Shown here in pieces: positions 24,650-33,915 of a DNA stretch of 64,000 nt. Under the pieces are notes generated by a model. It saw only the letters and a list, made by a program, of their open reading frames with translations, had not been told where the DNA came from and made no database searches. The translations under genes were made by a program, and so were the position numbers. The stretch comes from Flavobacterium sp. GTDB lineage: Bacteria > Bacteroidota > Bacteroidia > Flavobacteriales > Flavobacteriaceae. The stretch's first letter is position 1, and each line of letters starts with the position of its first letter. The DNA is taken from assembly GCF_027484205.1 (NCBI RefSeq), contig NZ_JAIXUB010000025.1, positions 238,811-302,810 of the forward strand. The letters are read 5' to 3'.

Positions 24650-26797
24650 ATGAAATATTTTAAATTACTACTCTTATTATTTGTCATTCAAACGCAAGCG
24701 CAACAAGGCGGAATGTGGATTCCATCGATGTTAAAAGGAATGAACGAAGGCGAAATGAAAACTTTAGGAATGAAAATTTCTGCGGAACAAATTTATTCCA
24801 TAAATAAATCGAGTTTGAAAGATGCTGTTCCTCATTTTGATGGCGGTTGTACTGCCGAAGTAATTTCAGACAAAGGATTGATTTTGACCAATCACCACTG
24901 TGGTTTTGACAATATTCAAAGTCACTCAACAGTAGAACATGACTATTTAACCAATGGTTTTTGGGCTTACAAAATGGAAGAGGAATTACCAAATAAAGAT
25001 TTGGAAGTTACATTTGTAGTAAAAATTGAAGATGTAACTTCGAAAGTAGTAGAAGGTATTGCAAGTTTAACTTCGGAAGCCGAAAAACAAAAGAAAATTC
25101 AACAAAACATTTCGGAATTAGTTAAAAATTCTCCTAAAGAAACTTGGCAAGAAAATCGTGTAAAAACATTTTATGACGGAAATCAATACCTATTATTTGT
25201 AGTAGAAAGCTATAAGGATGTGCGATTGGTTGGTGCACCGCCAAGTTCAATTGGTAAATTTGGTTCGGATACTGATAATTGGGTTTGGCCAAGACACACA
25301 GGAGATTTTTCTTTATTCAGAATTTATGCTGATAAAAACAATCGTCCAGCAGCATATTCTGTTGATAATGTTCCCTACAAACCAAAACATTTCTTCCCAA
25401 TTTCGATTTCAGGTTTAAAAGAAAACGATTTTACCATGGTAATGGGTTATCCAGGAAGAACTACAGAATATTTACCTTCAGTTGCTGTGAATCAAATTGT
25501 TGAAACTTTAAATCCTGCAAAAGTAGAAATTCGTGACGCAGCTTTGAAAGTTCAAGATCGTTTTATGAGAAAAGATCAAGCTATCAAAATTCAATATGCA
25601 GCAAAATATGCTTCAGTTGCAAATTATTGGAAAAAATGGATGGGAGAAACTAAAGGTTTGAAAAAAGCCAATGCAGTTGCTGCCAAACAAAAATTTGAAA
25701 AAGACTTTCAAGAAAAAGTGGTAAAAGCTGGTAAACAAGCTGAATATGGAAATTTACTTTCCGAATTTGAAAAAAATTATACTGAAATTAAAGATTATGC
25801 TTTAGCAAGAGATTATTTTTCTGAAGTTGCTTTAAGAAACACCGAACTACTTTCTGTTGGTTATAAATTGTATCAATTAGAACAACTTTTAAATTCAAAA
25901 GGTGAACAAGCTTTTAACGATAGAAAAACAAATTTATCTAACGGAATAGTTGATTTTTATAAAGATTATAATGCAGAGGTTGATAAAAACGTATTTGAAC
26001 AACTAATCAATTTATACGCAACAAAATCACCGAAACAATTTTTACCAGAAAGTTTGAACAATATTAATGCATCACAATTAACAACTGATATTTTTACCAA
26101 TTCAAAATTAACTTCTTTAGAAAAATTTATATCGTTACTAGAAGGTGATTCAAAATCAGTAATTGAAAAAATAAATGCAGATAAAGGATATCAATTAATT
26201 AAATCAATGGCAGATGCTTATTCAAGTAAAGTTTCTCCTAAATATGATGAAATAAATTTGAAAAATATTGCTTTGCAAAGAACATATATGAAAGCAATTT
26301 TAGAATTAAGCCCTAAATCGGCTCGAATTTTTCCTGATGCTAACAGTACTTTGCGAGTAACTTACGGAAAAATTAAAGGTTATAAACCTAACGACGCTGT
26401 TTATTACGAGCCATTTACAACATTAGATGGTGTTATGGAAAAATATGTTCCAGGTGATTATGAATTTGATGTTCCTCAAAAATTAATTGATTTGTACAAC
26501 ACTAAAGATTATGGTATTTATGGTGTAAATGGTAAAATGCCTGTTTGTTTTATAGCTACAAATCACACAACAGGAGGAAATTCTGGAAGTCCAGCATTAG
26601 ATAAAAACGGAAATTTAATTGGCTTGAATTTTGATAGAGTTTGGGAAGGAACTATGAGTGATATTTACTATTCTCCAGACATTTGTAGAAACATTATGGT
26701 AGATTCAAGGTATATTTTATTCATTATTGATAAGTATGCAGGTGCAAAAAACATCATTAATGAATTGAAAATCATACAACCAATGAAGAAAAAATAA
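24650..26797 (+). CDS. S46 family dipeptidyl peptidase, DPP11-like
   Basis: This 715-residue protein has a short Sec signal (about 1-18) and the S46 triad: His in NHHCGFDN (82-83), Asp in HTGDFSLF (about 230) and Ser in GGNSGSPA (about 644). An Arg lies exactly 18 residues after the catalytic Ser (GLNFDRVW). In Porphyromonas gingivalis DPP11 the Ser655/Arg673 spacing is the same and the Arg selects acidic P1 residues, whereas DPP7 has Gly. I therefore infer an Asp/Glu-specific periplasmic dipeptidyl peptidase that feeds on oligopeptides. Length fits the family (about 710-720). Confidence 0.92.
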   Translation: MKYFKLLLLLFVIQTQAQQGGMWIPSMLKGMNEGEMKTLGMKISAEQIYSINKSSLKDAVPHFDGGCTAEVISDKGLILTNHHCGFDNIQSHSTVEHDYLTNGFWAYKMEEELPNKDLEVTFVVKIEDVTSKVVEGIASLTSEAEKQKKIQQNISELVKNSPKETWQENRVKTFYDGNQYLLFVVESYKDVRLVGAPPSSIGKFGSDTDNWVWPRHTGDFSLFRIYADKNNRPAAYSVDNVPYKPKHFFPISISGLKENDFTMVMGYPGRTTEYLPSVAVNQIVETLNPAKVEIRDAALKVQDRFMRKDQAIKIQYAAKYASVANYWKKWMGETKGLKKANAVAAKQKFEKDFQEKVVKAGKQAEYGNLLSEFEKNYTEIKDYALARDYFSEVALRNTELLSVGYKLYQLEQLLNSKGEQAFNDRKTNLSNGIVDFYKDYNAEVDKNVFEQLINLYATKSPKQFLPESLNNINASQLTTDIFTNSKLTSLEKFISLLEGDSKSVIEKINADKGYQLIKSMADAYSSKVSPKYDEINLKNIALQRTYMKAILELSPKSARIFPDANSTLRVTYGKIKGYKPNDAVYYEPFTTLDGVMEKYVPGDYEFDVPQKLIDLYNTKDYGIYGVNGKMPVCFIATNHTTGGNSGSPALDKNGNLIGLNFDRVWEGTMSDIYYSPDICRNIMVDSRYILFIIDKYAGAKNIINELKIIQPMKKK

Positions 26798-26907
26798 ATA
26801 ATTTATTTTTTCTAGTTTGGCACGGAATTTGTAAACAATAAAAACGGAATTCAAAGAGAAATTTTTAAAAAAAGTTAAATAAAAGTTTTTCCGATTAAAA
26901 AAATTTA

Positions 26908-26915
26908 TATCTTTG
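26908..26915 (+). promoter_or_regulatory. -7 promoter box for lipoprotein paralog 3
   Basis: TATCTTTG matches TAnnTTTG and lies 37 bases before the ATG. A T-rich tract about 20 bases upstream could serve as the -33 region. Confidence 0.6.
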
Positions 26916-26952
26916 CTCCGAATTAATAATTAACCTTTTATATTAAATTAAG

Positions 26953-27192
26953 ATGAAAAAAGTATTTTTAAGTTTAGCTGTTGTTGCTGCATTAACTGTA
27001 GTATCTTGTAAAAATGCATCTGAGAACGCTGAAGCTGCTGCTGATTCTGCTGTAGTTGCTGTTGATTCTGCTGCTACTGAAGCTGTTGAAACTGTTGATT
27101 CTGCTGCTACTGCTGCTACTGATTCAGTTGCTGCTGCTGCTGAAGGAGCTGCTGAAAAAGTTGAAGCTGCTGCTGAAGAAGTGAAAAAATAA
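26953..27192 (+). CDS. Small A/E-rich lipoprotein, paralog 3
   Basis: This 79-residue protein starts MKKVFLSLAVVAALTVVSC with the lipobox Cys at 19, nearly the same signal as the protein encoded at 18743. The mature part is an extreme low-complexity helix of Ala, Glu, Val, Asp and Ser, with recurring VDSAATEAVE steps. At the DNA level it is built of GCTGCTGAT/GCTACTG words that could slip. It has its own promoter box and terminator, consistent with high expression. Function unknown. Confidence 0.82.
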   Translation: MKKVFLSLAVVAALTVVSCKNASENAEAAADSAVVAVDSAATEAVETVDSAATAATDSVAAAAEGAAEKVEAAAEEVKK

Positions 27193-27213
27193 TTAAAACC
27201 TAGTTTTTAATTT

Positions 27214-27242
27214 TAAGCTCTGCATTGCAGGGCTTTTTTTTT
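27214..27242 (+). terminator. Terminator after lipoprotein paralog 3
   Basis: AAGCTCTGCA pairs with TGCAGGGCTT (one G-U pair), followed by a run of at least eight T. It also overlaps the end region of the convergent DUF1508 gene. Confidence 0.9.
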
Positions 27243-27246
27243 GATG

Positions 27247-27615
27247 TTAATTACCAAAAACATCTTCCGCAGATGGAAAAACAAAGTCTTGGTTAGTAAA
27301 ATCTAGTATTTCAGACTTTGAAATGGTTCTTATAATTTCATCAATCCCTTTTTGAAGTAAAAAAGGTGTAGTATATTTTCTGCTAACAGCAATCTCTTTT
27401 TCATTCAAGATAATTTTGAAATACATCTTACCGTTTTTTGATTTGAATTTCATAAAGAAAATATTTTCAACATTTTTTTTCAAAAACTCAATATCATCTT
27501 CACATTCAAAACGCAGCTCAAAATCATTACTAATAAATATCGCCTTACCTTTTCTAGAAGTAAATTCATATTTATAATATCCATTTTGACGTTTACTGAT
27601 TACGAATGTTCCCAT
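27247..27615 (-). CDS. DUF1508 (YegP-like) protein
   Basis: This 122-residue protein resembles the DUF1508/YegP family, which has short beta-beta-beta-alpha repeats. The first unit, FVISKRQNGYYKYEFTSRKG, is the typical opening, and a second, more diverged unit begins near residue 60 (KMYFKIILNEKEIAVSRKY). It has no signal or membrane segment and should be cytoplasmic. The biochemical role of the family is unknown. It is monocistronic, convergent with lipoprotein paralog 3. Confidence 0.78.
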   Translation of the reverse strand: MGTFVISKRQNGYYKYEFTSRKGKAIFISNDFELRFECEDDIEFLKKNVENIFFMKFKSKNGKMYFKIILNEKEIAVSRKYTTPFLLQKGIDEIIRTISKSEILDFTNQDFVFPSAEDVFGN

Positions 27616-27661
27616 ACTAAGAAAAACTAAAATAAAATGTATTAAAATTCTATAAAAAACA

Positions 27662-27702
27662 AAAAACCGTAAACAATAATAATAAAGTTTACGGTTTTTT
27701 TG
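27662..27702 (-). terminator. Terminator after the tRNA-Gly/tRNA-Leu transcript
   Basis: AACCGTAAAC and GTTTACGGTT form a perfect ten-base stem around an A/T loop, and both flanks are homopolymer runs, so it can act in either direction. It directly follows the 3' end of tRNA-Leu on the minus strand. Confidence 0.88.
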
Positions 27703-27786
27703 TACTCAAGGCGGGACTTGAACCCGCACGAACTAATGTTCACTGGATTTTAAGTCCAGCGTGTCTACCAATTCCACCACTCGAGC
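27703..27786 (-). tRNA. tRNA-Leu (anticodon TAA)
   Basis: The 84-base minus-strand sequence folds as a class II tRNA: acceptor GCTCGAG with CTTGAGT, D-arm with TTGGTAGAC, anticodon loop CTTAAAA (anticodon TAA), a short variable stem, and T-arm GCGGGTTCAAGTCCCGC. CCA is not encoded. It lies 37 bases downstream of tRNA-Gly. Confidence 0.95.
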
Positions 27787-27823
27787 ATTGCCATTTGAAT
27801 AAATCAAACGTTATAAGTAGTTG

Positions 27824-27896
27824 AGCGAAAAACGGGGCTCGAACCCGCGACCTCGACCTTGGCAAGGTCGCGCTCTACCAACTGAGCTATTTTCGC
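27824..27896 (-). tRNA. tRNA-Gly (anticodon GCC)
   Basis: The 73-base minus-strand sequence folds as a cloverleaf: acceptor GCGAAAA with TTTTCGC, D-arm AGCTCAGTTGGTAGAGC, anticodon stem-loop GACCTTGCCAAGGTC (anticodon GCC) and T-arm CGGGTTCGAGCCCCG. It precedes tRNA-Leu in the same transcript direction. Confidence 0.96.
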
Positions 27897-28028
27897 ATTA
27901 TCAAATTTTGTAAGAACAACAATACTTGTTCCGTATTGCGGATGCAAATGTAACATTAAAATTCAATTATACAAACGTTTTTTATAAAAAAATACCAATA
28001 AAAACTTAACCTATTGAAAACCTATTTG

Positions 28029-30635
28029 TTACTTTTTTAACAACATTCGTTTTATTTCATTAAGCTTCATTAATGCTTCTACAGGAGTTAATGTATTGAT
28101 GTCTAAACCTAGTATTTCCTCTTTAATTTCTTCCAATAACGGATCGTCTAAATTAAAAATACTCAATTGCATCTCATCTTTAGCTGATTGAATTCCATGT
28201 AAAGCATCACTCGAATGATTTTTTTCAAGTTTCTTTAAAAGTTTTTGGGCTTTTTGAATTACAGTTTGTGGCATTCCAGCCATTTTTGCAACATGAATTC
28301 CAAAACTGTGAGCGCTTCCTCCTTTAACTAATTTTCTTATAAAAAGTACATTATCCTTTAGTTCCTTAACTGAAACATTATAATTTTGTATTCGCGGAAG
28401 CTTTTCAGTCATTTCATTCAATTCATGATAATGTGTTGCAAAAAGCGTTTTTGGTCGAGCAGGATTTTCATGTAAAAACTCGGCAATTGCCCATGCAATA
28501 GAAATACCGTCATAAGTACTTGTTCCACGACCAATTTCATCTAAAAGCACCAAACTTCTGTCGGAAATATTATTCAAAATAGACGCGGTTTCATTCATTT
28601 CTACCATAAAAGTAGATTCGCCCATCGAAATGTTATCGCTTGCTCCTACTCTTGTAAATATTTTATCTACAACTCCCATTCTTACAGCTTCTGCCGGCAC
28701 AAAACATCCCATTTGAGCAAGTAACACAATTAATGCTGTTTGTCTCAAAATAGCCGATTTCCCTGACATATTTGGACCGGTAATCATAATTAGTTGCTGG
28801 GTTTCTCTGTCTAAATAAACATCATTGGCAATATAAGGAACACCAACAGGAAGTTGTTTTTCAATAACAGGATGACGACCGTTTGTAATTTCTAATTCGA
28901 AAGTATCGTCAATAATTGGACAAACATAATTATTCTCGATTGCTAACTGCGTAAAAGAAGTTAAGCAATCTAACTGAGCAACTAAGTTAGCATTCAATTG
29001 AACTGGTTTAATATATGTTGCAATCCAATTGACTAATTGCTCAAAAAGTTGGCTTTCTATTTGATGTATCTTTTCTTCAGCACCAAGAATTTTAGTTTCA
29101 TATTCTTTTAATTCCTCTGTAATGTATCGTTCCGCATTTACTAAAGTTTGCTTTCTAATCCATTCTGTTGGAACTTTATCTTTATGCGTATTTCTTACTT
29201 CAATATAATATCCAAAAACATTATTGAACGATATTTTTAAAGAGGAAATACCTGTAGCTTCAGATTCTCTTTTTTCTATTCCTTCTAAAAATTCTTTTCC
29301 TGAAAAAGCAATACTTCTTAGTTCATCTAATTCGGCATGAACTCCTGTTGCAATAGCATTCCCTTTAGAAATAGCAACTGGCGCATCTTGATTTAAAGTT
29401 GTTTTTATCTTTTCACGAAGTAAATCGCAGCTATGAAAACTATCACCAATAATACGAACAGCTTCTTGTTTGCTTTCTAAAGCCAATGTTTTTATTGGAA
29501 TTATTGCATCTAAAGATGCTGCCAAATAAATTACTTCTCTTGGAGAGACTTTTCCTGTGGCAATTTTAGAAATCAGTCGTTCTAAATCGGAAATCTGCTT
29601 TATTTGATATTGTATTTTTTGGAGTATTTCTTGATTTTCTTTCAAATAAGTAACCACTTCATGGCGACTTCTTATTTTATTAGCATCTTTCAAAGGCAAT
29701 GCTAACCAACGTTTCAACAATCGTCCACCCATTGGCGAAAGCGTTTTGTCAATAACATCTAATAGTGTAACAGCATTGGGATTATAACTATGATACAACT
29801 CTAAATTTCTGATAGTAAATCGATCCATCCAAACATAAGCGTCTTCCGCAATTCTTTGAATGCTAGTAATATGCTGAACTCTATTGTGTTGTGTTTCTGA
29901 TAAATAATATAAAATCGCACCTGAAGCAATAATTCCTTCTTGCAATTCCTCAACTCCAAAACCTTTTAAGGAATTAGTTTGAAAATGATTTACTAATGTT
30001 TCGAAAGCATAATCCTCTTGATACACCCAATCTTCAAGGTAGAATGTATTAAAATCTTCTCCAAAACTTTCTTTAAATTGATTTCGATTATTCTTTTGAA
30101 TTAAAATTTCACTTGGACTAAAATTTTGAAGTAACTTATCGATATATTCCTCATTTCCTTGAGCTGTTAAAAATTCTCCAGTTGAAACATCTAAAAAGGA
30201 AACTCCCAATTGTTTTTTTCCAAAATAAACCGAGGCTAGAAAGTTATTTGATTTAGATTGCAAAACCTCATCATTCATTGCAACACCAGGAGTTACTAAC
30301 TCTGTAACACCACGTTTAACAATAGTTTTAGTCATTTTTGGATCTTCAAGTTGGTCACAAATTGCAACTCGAAGTCCTGCTTTAACTAATTTTGGCAAAT
30401 AGGTATTAATAGAATGATGCGGAAAACCTGCCAAAGCAGTTTCAGTTTCAGAACCTGCACCACGCTTTGTAAGTGTAATACCAAGAATTTTTGAAGCACG
30501 AATAGCATCTTCCCCAAAAGTTTCATAAAAATCTCCAACTCTAAACAATAAGCAAGCATCAGGATATTTTCTTTTTATCTCGTTATATTGCTTCATTAAC
30601 GGCGTTTCTTTCGGGCTTTTATCTTTAGATGACAA
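28029..30635 (-). CDS. mutS: DNA mismatch repair protein MutS
   Basis: This 868-residue MutS1 protein recognises mismatches and starts repair. The mismatch-binding FxE motif is in [11 protein letters not shown] (about 37-47), the Walker A is GPNMSGKS (about 620), the Walker B is [12 protein letters not shown], and FATHYHEL follows; all are intact. The start is a TTG at 30635: it gives the usual N-terminal tail before [17 protein letters not shown], and the only nearby ATG (codon 14) would remove it. It is divergent from the DUF1573 gene and upstream of the two tRNA genes on the minus strand. Confidence 0.97.
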   Translation of the reverse strand: MSSKDKSPKETPLMKQYNEIKRKYPDACLLFRVGDFYETFGEDAIRASKILGITLTKRGAGSETETALAGFPHHSINTYLPKLVKAGLRVAICDQLEDPKMTKTIVKRGVTELVTPGVAMNDEVLQSKSNNFLASVYFGKKQLGVSFLDVSTGEFLTAQGNEEYIDKLLQNFSPSEILIQKNNRNQFKESFGEDFNTFYLEDWVYQEDYAFETLVNHFQTNSLKGFGVEELQEGIIASGAILYYLSETQHNRVQHITSIQRIAEDAYVWMDRFTIRNLELYHSYNPNAVTLLDVIDKTLSPMGGRLLKRWLALPLKDANKIRSRHEVVTYLKENQEILQKIQYQIKQISDLERLISKIATGKVSPREVIYLAASLDAIIPIKTLALESKQEAVRIIGDSFHSCDLLREKIKTTLNQDAPVAISKGNAIATGVHAELDELRSIAFSGKEFLEGIEKRESEATGISSLKISFNNVFGYYIEVRNTHKDKVPTEWIRKQTLVNAERYITEELKEYETKILGAEEKIHQIESQLFEQLVNWIATYIKPVQLNANLVAQLDCLTSFTQLAIENNYVCPIIDDTFELEITNGRHPVIEKQLPVGVPYIANDVYLDRETQQLIMITGPNMSGKSAILRQTALIVLLAQMGCFVPAEAVRMGVVDKIFTRVGASDNISMGESTFMVEMNETASILNNISDRSLVLLDEIGRGTSTYDGISIAWAIAEFLHENPARPKTLFATHYHELNEMTEKLPRIQNYNVSVKELKDNVLFIRKLVKGGSAHSFGIHVAKMAGMPQTVIQKAQKLLKKLEKNHSSDALHGIQSAKDEMQLSIFNLDDPLLEEIKEEILGLDINTLTPVEALMKLNEIKRMLLKK

Positions 30636-30732
30636 TGAAAATTTGATTTAAAATTAGCTTACGAATTTAATTATTTAATATTAATTTTTATCATTAACAT
30701 TTCATTTAATAAAAATTTAAGCTTCATTGTGA

Positions 30733-30760
30733 TTGTGGTACATTTTTTTATATAAATTTG
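30733..30760 (+). promoter_or_regulatory. Promoter of the DUF1573 gene
   Basis: TTG at 30733-30735 and TAAATTTG at 30753-30760 are 17 bases apart, a good Bacteroidota -33/-7 pair, 28 bases before the ATG. Confidence 0.7.
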
Positions 30761-30788
30761 TCTTGTTAAATTATTAATTTTTATAAAA

Positions 30789-31256
30789 ATGAAAAAAATA
30801 TTACTAGTTGCTGTATTGGTTGTTTTTGGAATAACAACATCAAATGCACAAACAAAAACTAAAGCAAAATCTAAAAAAGCAGTTGCTGCTAAAGTGGTAA
30901 CTCCAAAAGTTGAAGGTGCTGGAATGGTTTTCGAAAGCGAAACTATTGATTATGGTACTATTCAACACAATGCTGATGGAAAAAGAGAGTTTGTATTCAC
31001 AAATAATGGAAACAAACCACTTATCATCACTAGTGCTACAGGTTCATGTGGATGTACAGTTCCAACTTACCCGAAAGAACCAATTGCTCCAGGTGCAAAA
31101 GCTGTAATTGGAGTTAAATATGCTACTGATAGAGTTGGTGCATTCCAAAAAACAGTTACTTTAAAATCTAATGCTGTTCAAGGAGATACTAAAACATTAA
31201 CTATTAAAGGAAATGTTTTACCAGACGCACCTGCATCTGAGCCAACAAAAAGTTAA
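30789..31256 (+). CDS. DUF1573 domain exported protein
   Basis: This 155-residue protein has a Sec signal (about 1-21, TSNAQ), a short Lys/Ala linker, and a DUF1573 immunoglobulin-like (ASH/MSP-related) domain. Diagnostic parts are DYGTIQHNADGKREFVFTN, the GSCGCTVPTYPKEPIAPG motif (about 97-114) and VTLKSNA. Family members are periplasmic or surface proteins of unknown function that are very common in Bacteroidota. It is monocistronic with a good promoter and terminator. Confidence 0.9.
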   Translation: MKKILLVAVLVVFGITTSNAQTKTKAKSKKAVAAKVVTPKVEGAGMVFESETIDYGTIQHNADGKREFVFTNNGNKPLIITSATGSCGCTVPTYPKEPIAPGAKAVIGVKYATDRVGAFQKTVTLKSNAVQGDTKTLTIKGNVLPDAPASEPTKS

Positions 31257-31276
31257 ATTTTAAAAAATATATTTTT

Positions 31277-31310
31277 AAAAGCTTCTGTATTTTTCGGAAG
31301 CTTTTTTTTT
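31277..31310 (+). terminator. Terminator after the DUF1573 gene
   Basis: AAAAGCTTC pairs with GAAGCTTTT around TGTATTTTTCG, then about six more T. Confidence 0.9.
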
Positions 31311-31313
31311 GGA

Positions 31314-31321
31314 TATATTTG
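31314..31321 (+). promoter_or_regulatory. -7 promoter box for the TrmH-type methyltransferase
   Basis: TATATTTG matches TAnnTTTG exactly and lies 12 bases before the ATG, giving a very short leader. It directly abuts the preceding terminator. Confidence 0.65.
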
Positions 31322-31333
31322 TAAAAAAAAGAA

Positions 31334-31867
31334 ATGCGAAAATTAGAAAATAGTGAACTTGACCGAAAGTCTATTGAAGATTTTAAGCAAGCTGAAAAAA
31401 CTCCCATTATTATTATTCTTGATGACATAAGAAGTTTACATAATATTGGTTCAGTATTTAGAACCTCTGACGCATTTTTGATTGAAAAAATATACCTCTG
31501 CGGAATAACAGCAACACCTCCAAACAAAGAAATTCATAAAACCGCACTCGGAGCAACCGAAACAGTAACTTGGGAACACCATAAAAATGTTATTGAAGTT
31601 ATTGAAAATTTAAAAAAAGAAGGGACTTCTGTTTATGCTATAGAACAAGTTGAAAATGCTATTTTCTTAAATGATTTTAAAGCTGAAAAAAATAAAAAAT
31701 ACGCTTTAGTGTTTGGGAATGAAGTGTTTGGTGTTTCACAAGAAGCAATTAAAATTTGTCACGGAACCATTGAAATTCCACAATTAGGAACAAAACATTC
31801 ACTTAACATTTCTGTAAGTACGGGAATCGTAGTTTGGGATTTATTTCAAAAAATCAAAAATTTATAA
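31334..31867 (+). CDS. SpoU/TrmH-family RNA 2'-O-methyltransferase
   Basis: This 177-residue protein has the SPOUT knot motifs: motif 1 LDDIRSLHNIGSVFRTSDAF (about 27-46), motif 2 LVFGNEVFGVS (about 121-131) and motif 3 SLNISVSTGIVVWDL (about 155-170). It should methylate a ribose in tRNA or rRNA with SAM; the target nucleotide cannot be told from the sequence. It lacks the N-terminal RNA-binding extension of RlmB. Its stop overlaps the ATG of the next gene by one base (TAATG). Confidence 0.93.
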   Translation: MRKLENSELDRKSIEDFKQAEKTPIIIILDDIRSLHNIGSVFRTSDAFLIEKIYLCGITATPPNKEIHKTALGATETVTWEHHKNVIEVIENLKKEGTSVYAIEQVENAIFLNDFKAEKNKKYALVFGNEVFGVSQEAIKICHGTIEIPQLGTKHSLNISVSTGIVVWDLFQKIKNL

Positions 31868-33915
31868 TGTATAAAAAGTATATTTCTTCTAGAATTTTTA
31901 TCTTATTTTTCTTTGTTCATGGAATCATTTTAGCTCAAACAACAAATGTAGCTCCAATTTTAAATGCAACAGGAAATCAAGTTTATTGTCCAGAAATTCC
32001 TATGAAGATAGTAACTAATATGTCGATCATCGATCCTGATGACAGTGGTATTGATGCAATTTATATTCAAATTTCTTCTGGTTATGTAAACGGGCAAGAT
32101 GTTTTATCACTTTCTGGCATACATCCAACAATATCAAGCTCTTGGGATGCTTTAACTGGAAAATTAACTCTATCTGGTGTAGCTTCTGTTCAACCAACTT
32201 ATGTTGCATTGATTGCAGCAATTGAAGATGTTGAGTTTTATAATAGTTCAACCAATCCTTCTGGCACAAGAACTTTTTCAATCACTGTTGGACAAGCCAA
32301 TTATTTACCTTCAAACCAACATTATTACCAATACATACCCAATATTGGTGTTACATGGTCAAATGCAAAAATTTTAGCCGATAGCAGCTTTTATTATGGT
32401 TTACAAGGATATTTAGCTACCATTACCGCCGCAGATGAAGCTCAACTTTCTGGTGAACAAGCAGCTGGAGCAGGTTGGATTGGAGGAAGTGATTCTGAAA
32501 CAGAAGGTGTTTGGAAATGGATGACTGGACCTGAAACTGGAAACAATTTTACTTTTACACTTTGGAACACAGGCGAACCAAACAGCGCAGGAGACGAAGA
32601 TTATACTCATGTCACTGCTCCAGGTGTTGGAATTCCTGGCTCATGGAATGATATATCAAATACAGGAGCATCAAGTGGTCTGTATCAACCAAAAGGTTAT
32701 ATTGTCGAATATGGTGGAACTCCAGGTGATCCTGTTTTACAAATTTCAACGAGCACCACAATAACAATGCCTTCGATTACTTCAACAACTTCTTCTATAA
32801 TTTGTGGAAATGGAAGTGTCACGCTACAAGCAACTTCTTCAACTGGAACCGTAAATTGGTTTTCTGATGCTGTTGGTGGTGTTTTAATTTCAACTGGAAC
32901 AAGTTTTACAACTCCAGCACTTTCCTCAACGACAACTTATTATGTAAACGCTTCTCCAAGTGGTTGTTTAACTGGAAATCGAACCGCTGTAGTAGCAACC
33001 ATAAATGAAATTCCTGTAATCTCGGCGACAATTCCATTACCTATTTGTAGTGAAAATACGGCTACGCTTTCTGCTTCAACTACTGTTGGAACAATAAGTT
33101 GGTATGCATCAATGACAAGTTCTTCTGTTTTAGCAACAGGAACTTCATTTTCAACATCTACGTTAAATAATACAACAACTTTCTATGCTGAAGCTAATAA
33201 TAATGGCTGTCTTTCAGATAGAATTTCAGTTACTGTGATTGTAAATCCGCTTCCAAATGTTAGTGATGAAAGTTTTGAAATTTGCGAAAATGACTCATTA
33301 ATTCTGAATGCTGGAATTACTGGAATGAGTTACTTATGGTCAACTGGAGCAACAACTCAAAGCATTTTACATACTGGTTTAAACAACTATTCAGTGATAA
33401 TTACAAATTCAAATAATTGTTCAAAAACTAAAAATTTTACAATTAATCAATTTCTTGCACCTGAAATTTTAGAAATTCAAACCAACAATTTAACTGCCAC
33501 AATAATTACAACACAACTTGGAGATTTTGAATATTCTATTGATGGAATTAATTATCAAGATTCTAATGTTTTTACTCTTGAAGAAGGCGGACTTTATAAA
33601 GCATACGTTAGAGAAGTGCATGATTGTGGATTAGATTCTGAAAATTTTATTATTATATCAGTTCCACAATTTTTTAGTCCAAATGGTGATGGTATAAATG
33701 ACACTTGGTATGTTAAAGGATTAATTCATTTTCCAAAATCTGAATTGAAAATTTTTGATAGATTTGGAAAATTAATTACCATTCTAAACAGAAATAACAC
33801 AAGTTGGGATGGTTTTTACAATGGAAAACAATTAATTTCTGATGATTATTGGTTTGTTTTTAAAACTGATGAAAATTCAACTGAAACTAAAGGTCATTTT
33901 TCAATGATTCGTTAA
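31867..33915 (+). CDS. C-type-lectin-domain surface protein with T9SS type B sorting domain
   Basis: This 682-residue protein has a Sec signal (about 1-24, IILAQ), a cadherin-like region (about 35-145), and a C-type lectin-like domain (about 150-285) that includes GYLATITAADEAQL, GWIGGSD, WMTGPETG and GEPNSAGDEDYTH, a pattern that normally binds Ca2+ and glycans. Two or three Ig-like CHU-type repeats follow. The C-terminus is a gliding-motility/T9SS type B domain (FSPNGDGINDTWYVKG, IFDRFGKLI, DDYWFVFK). I start at the ATG overlapping the preceding stop. It is predicted to be a surface adhesin. Its end overlaps the convergent folK-dNK gene by four bases. Confidence 0.92.
   Translation: MYKKYISSRIFILFFFVHGIILAQTTNVAPILNATGNQVYCPEIPMKIVTNMSIIDPDDSGIDAIYIQISSGYVNGQDVLSLSGIHPTISSSWDALTGKLTLSGVASVQPTYVALIAAIEDVEFYNSSTNPSGTRTFSITVGQANYLPSNQHYYQYIPNIGVTWSNAKILADSSFYYGLQGYLATITAADEAQLSGEQAAGAGWIGGSDSETEGVWKWMTGPETGNNFTFTLWNTGEPNSAGDEDYTHVTAPGVGIPGSWNDISNTGASSGLYQPKGYIVEYGGTPGDPVLQISTSTTITMPSITSTTSSIICGNGSVTLQATSSTGTVNWFSDAVGGVLISTGTSFTTPALSSTTTYYVNASPSGCLTGNRTAVVATINEIPVISATIPLPICSENTATLSASTTVGTISWYASMTSSSVLATGTSFSTSTLNNTTTFYAEANNNGCLSDRISVTVIVNPLPNVSDESFEICENDSLILNAGITGMSYLWSTGATTQSILHTGLNNYSVIITNSNNCSKTKNFTINQFLAPEILEIQTNNLTATIITTQLGDFEYSIDGINYQDSNVFTLEEGGLYKAYVREVHDCGLDSENFIIISVPQFFSPNGDGINDTWYVKGLIHFPKSELKIFDRFGKLITILNRNNTSWDGFYNGKQLISDDYWFVFKTDENSTETKGHFSMIR

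Noticed and set aside
27703..27896. tRNA pair as an attachment site of an integrated element
   Set aside because: No integrase and no duplicated tRNA 3' end was found nearby; flanking genes are housekeeping.
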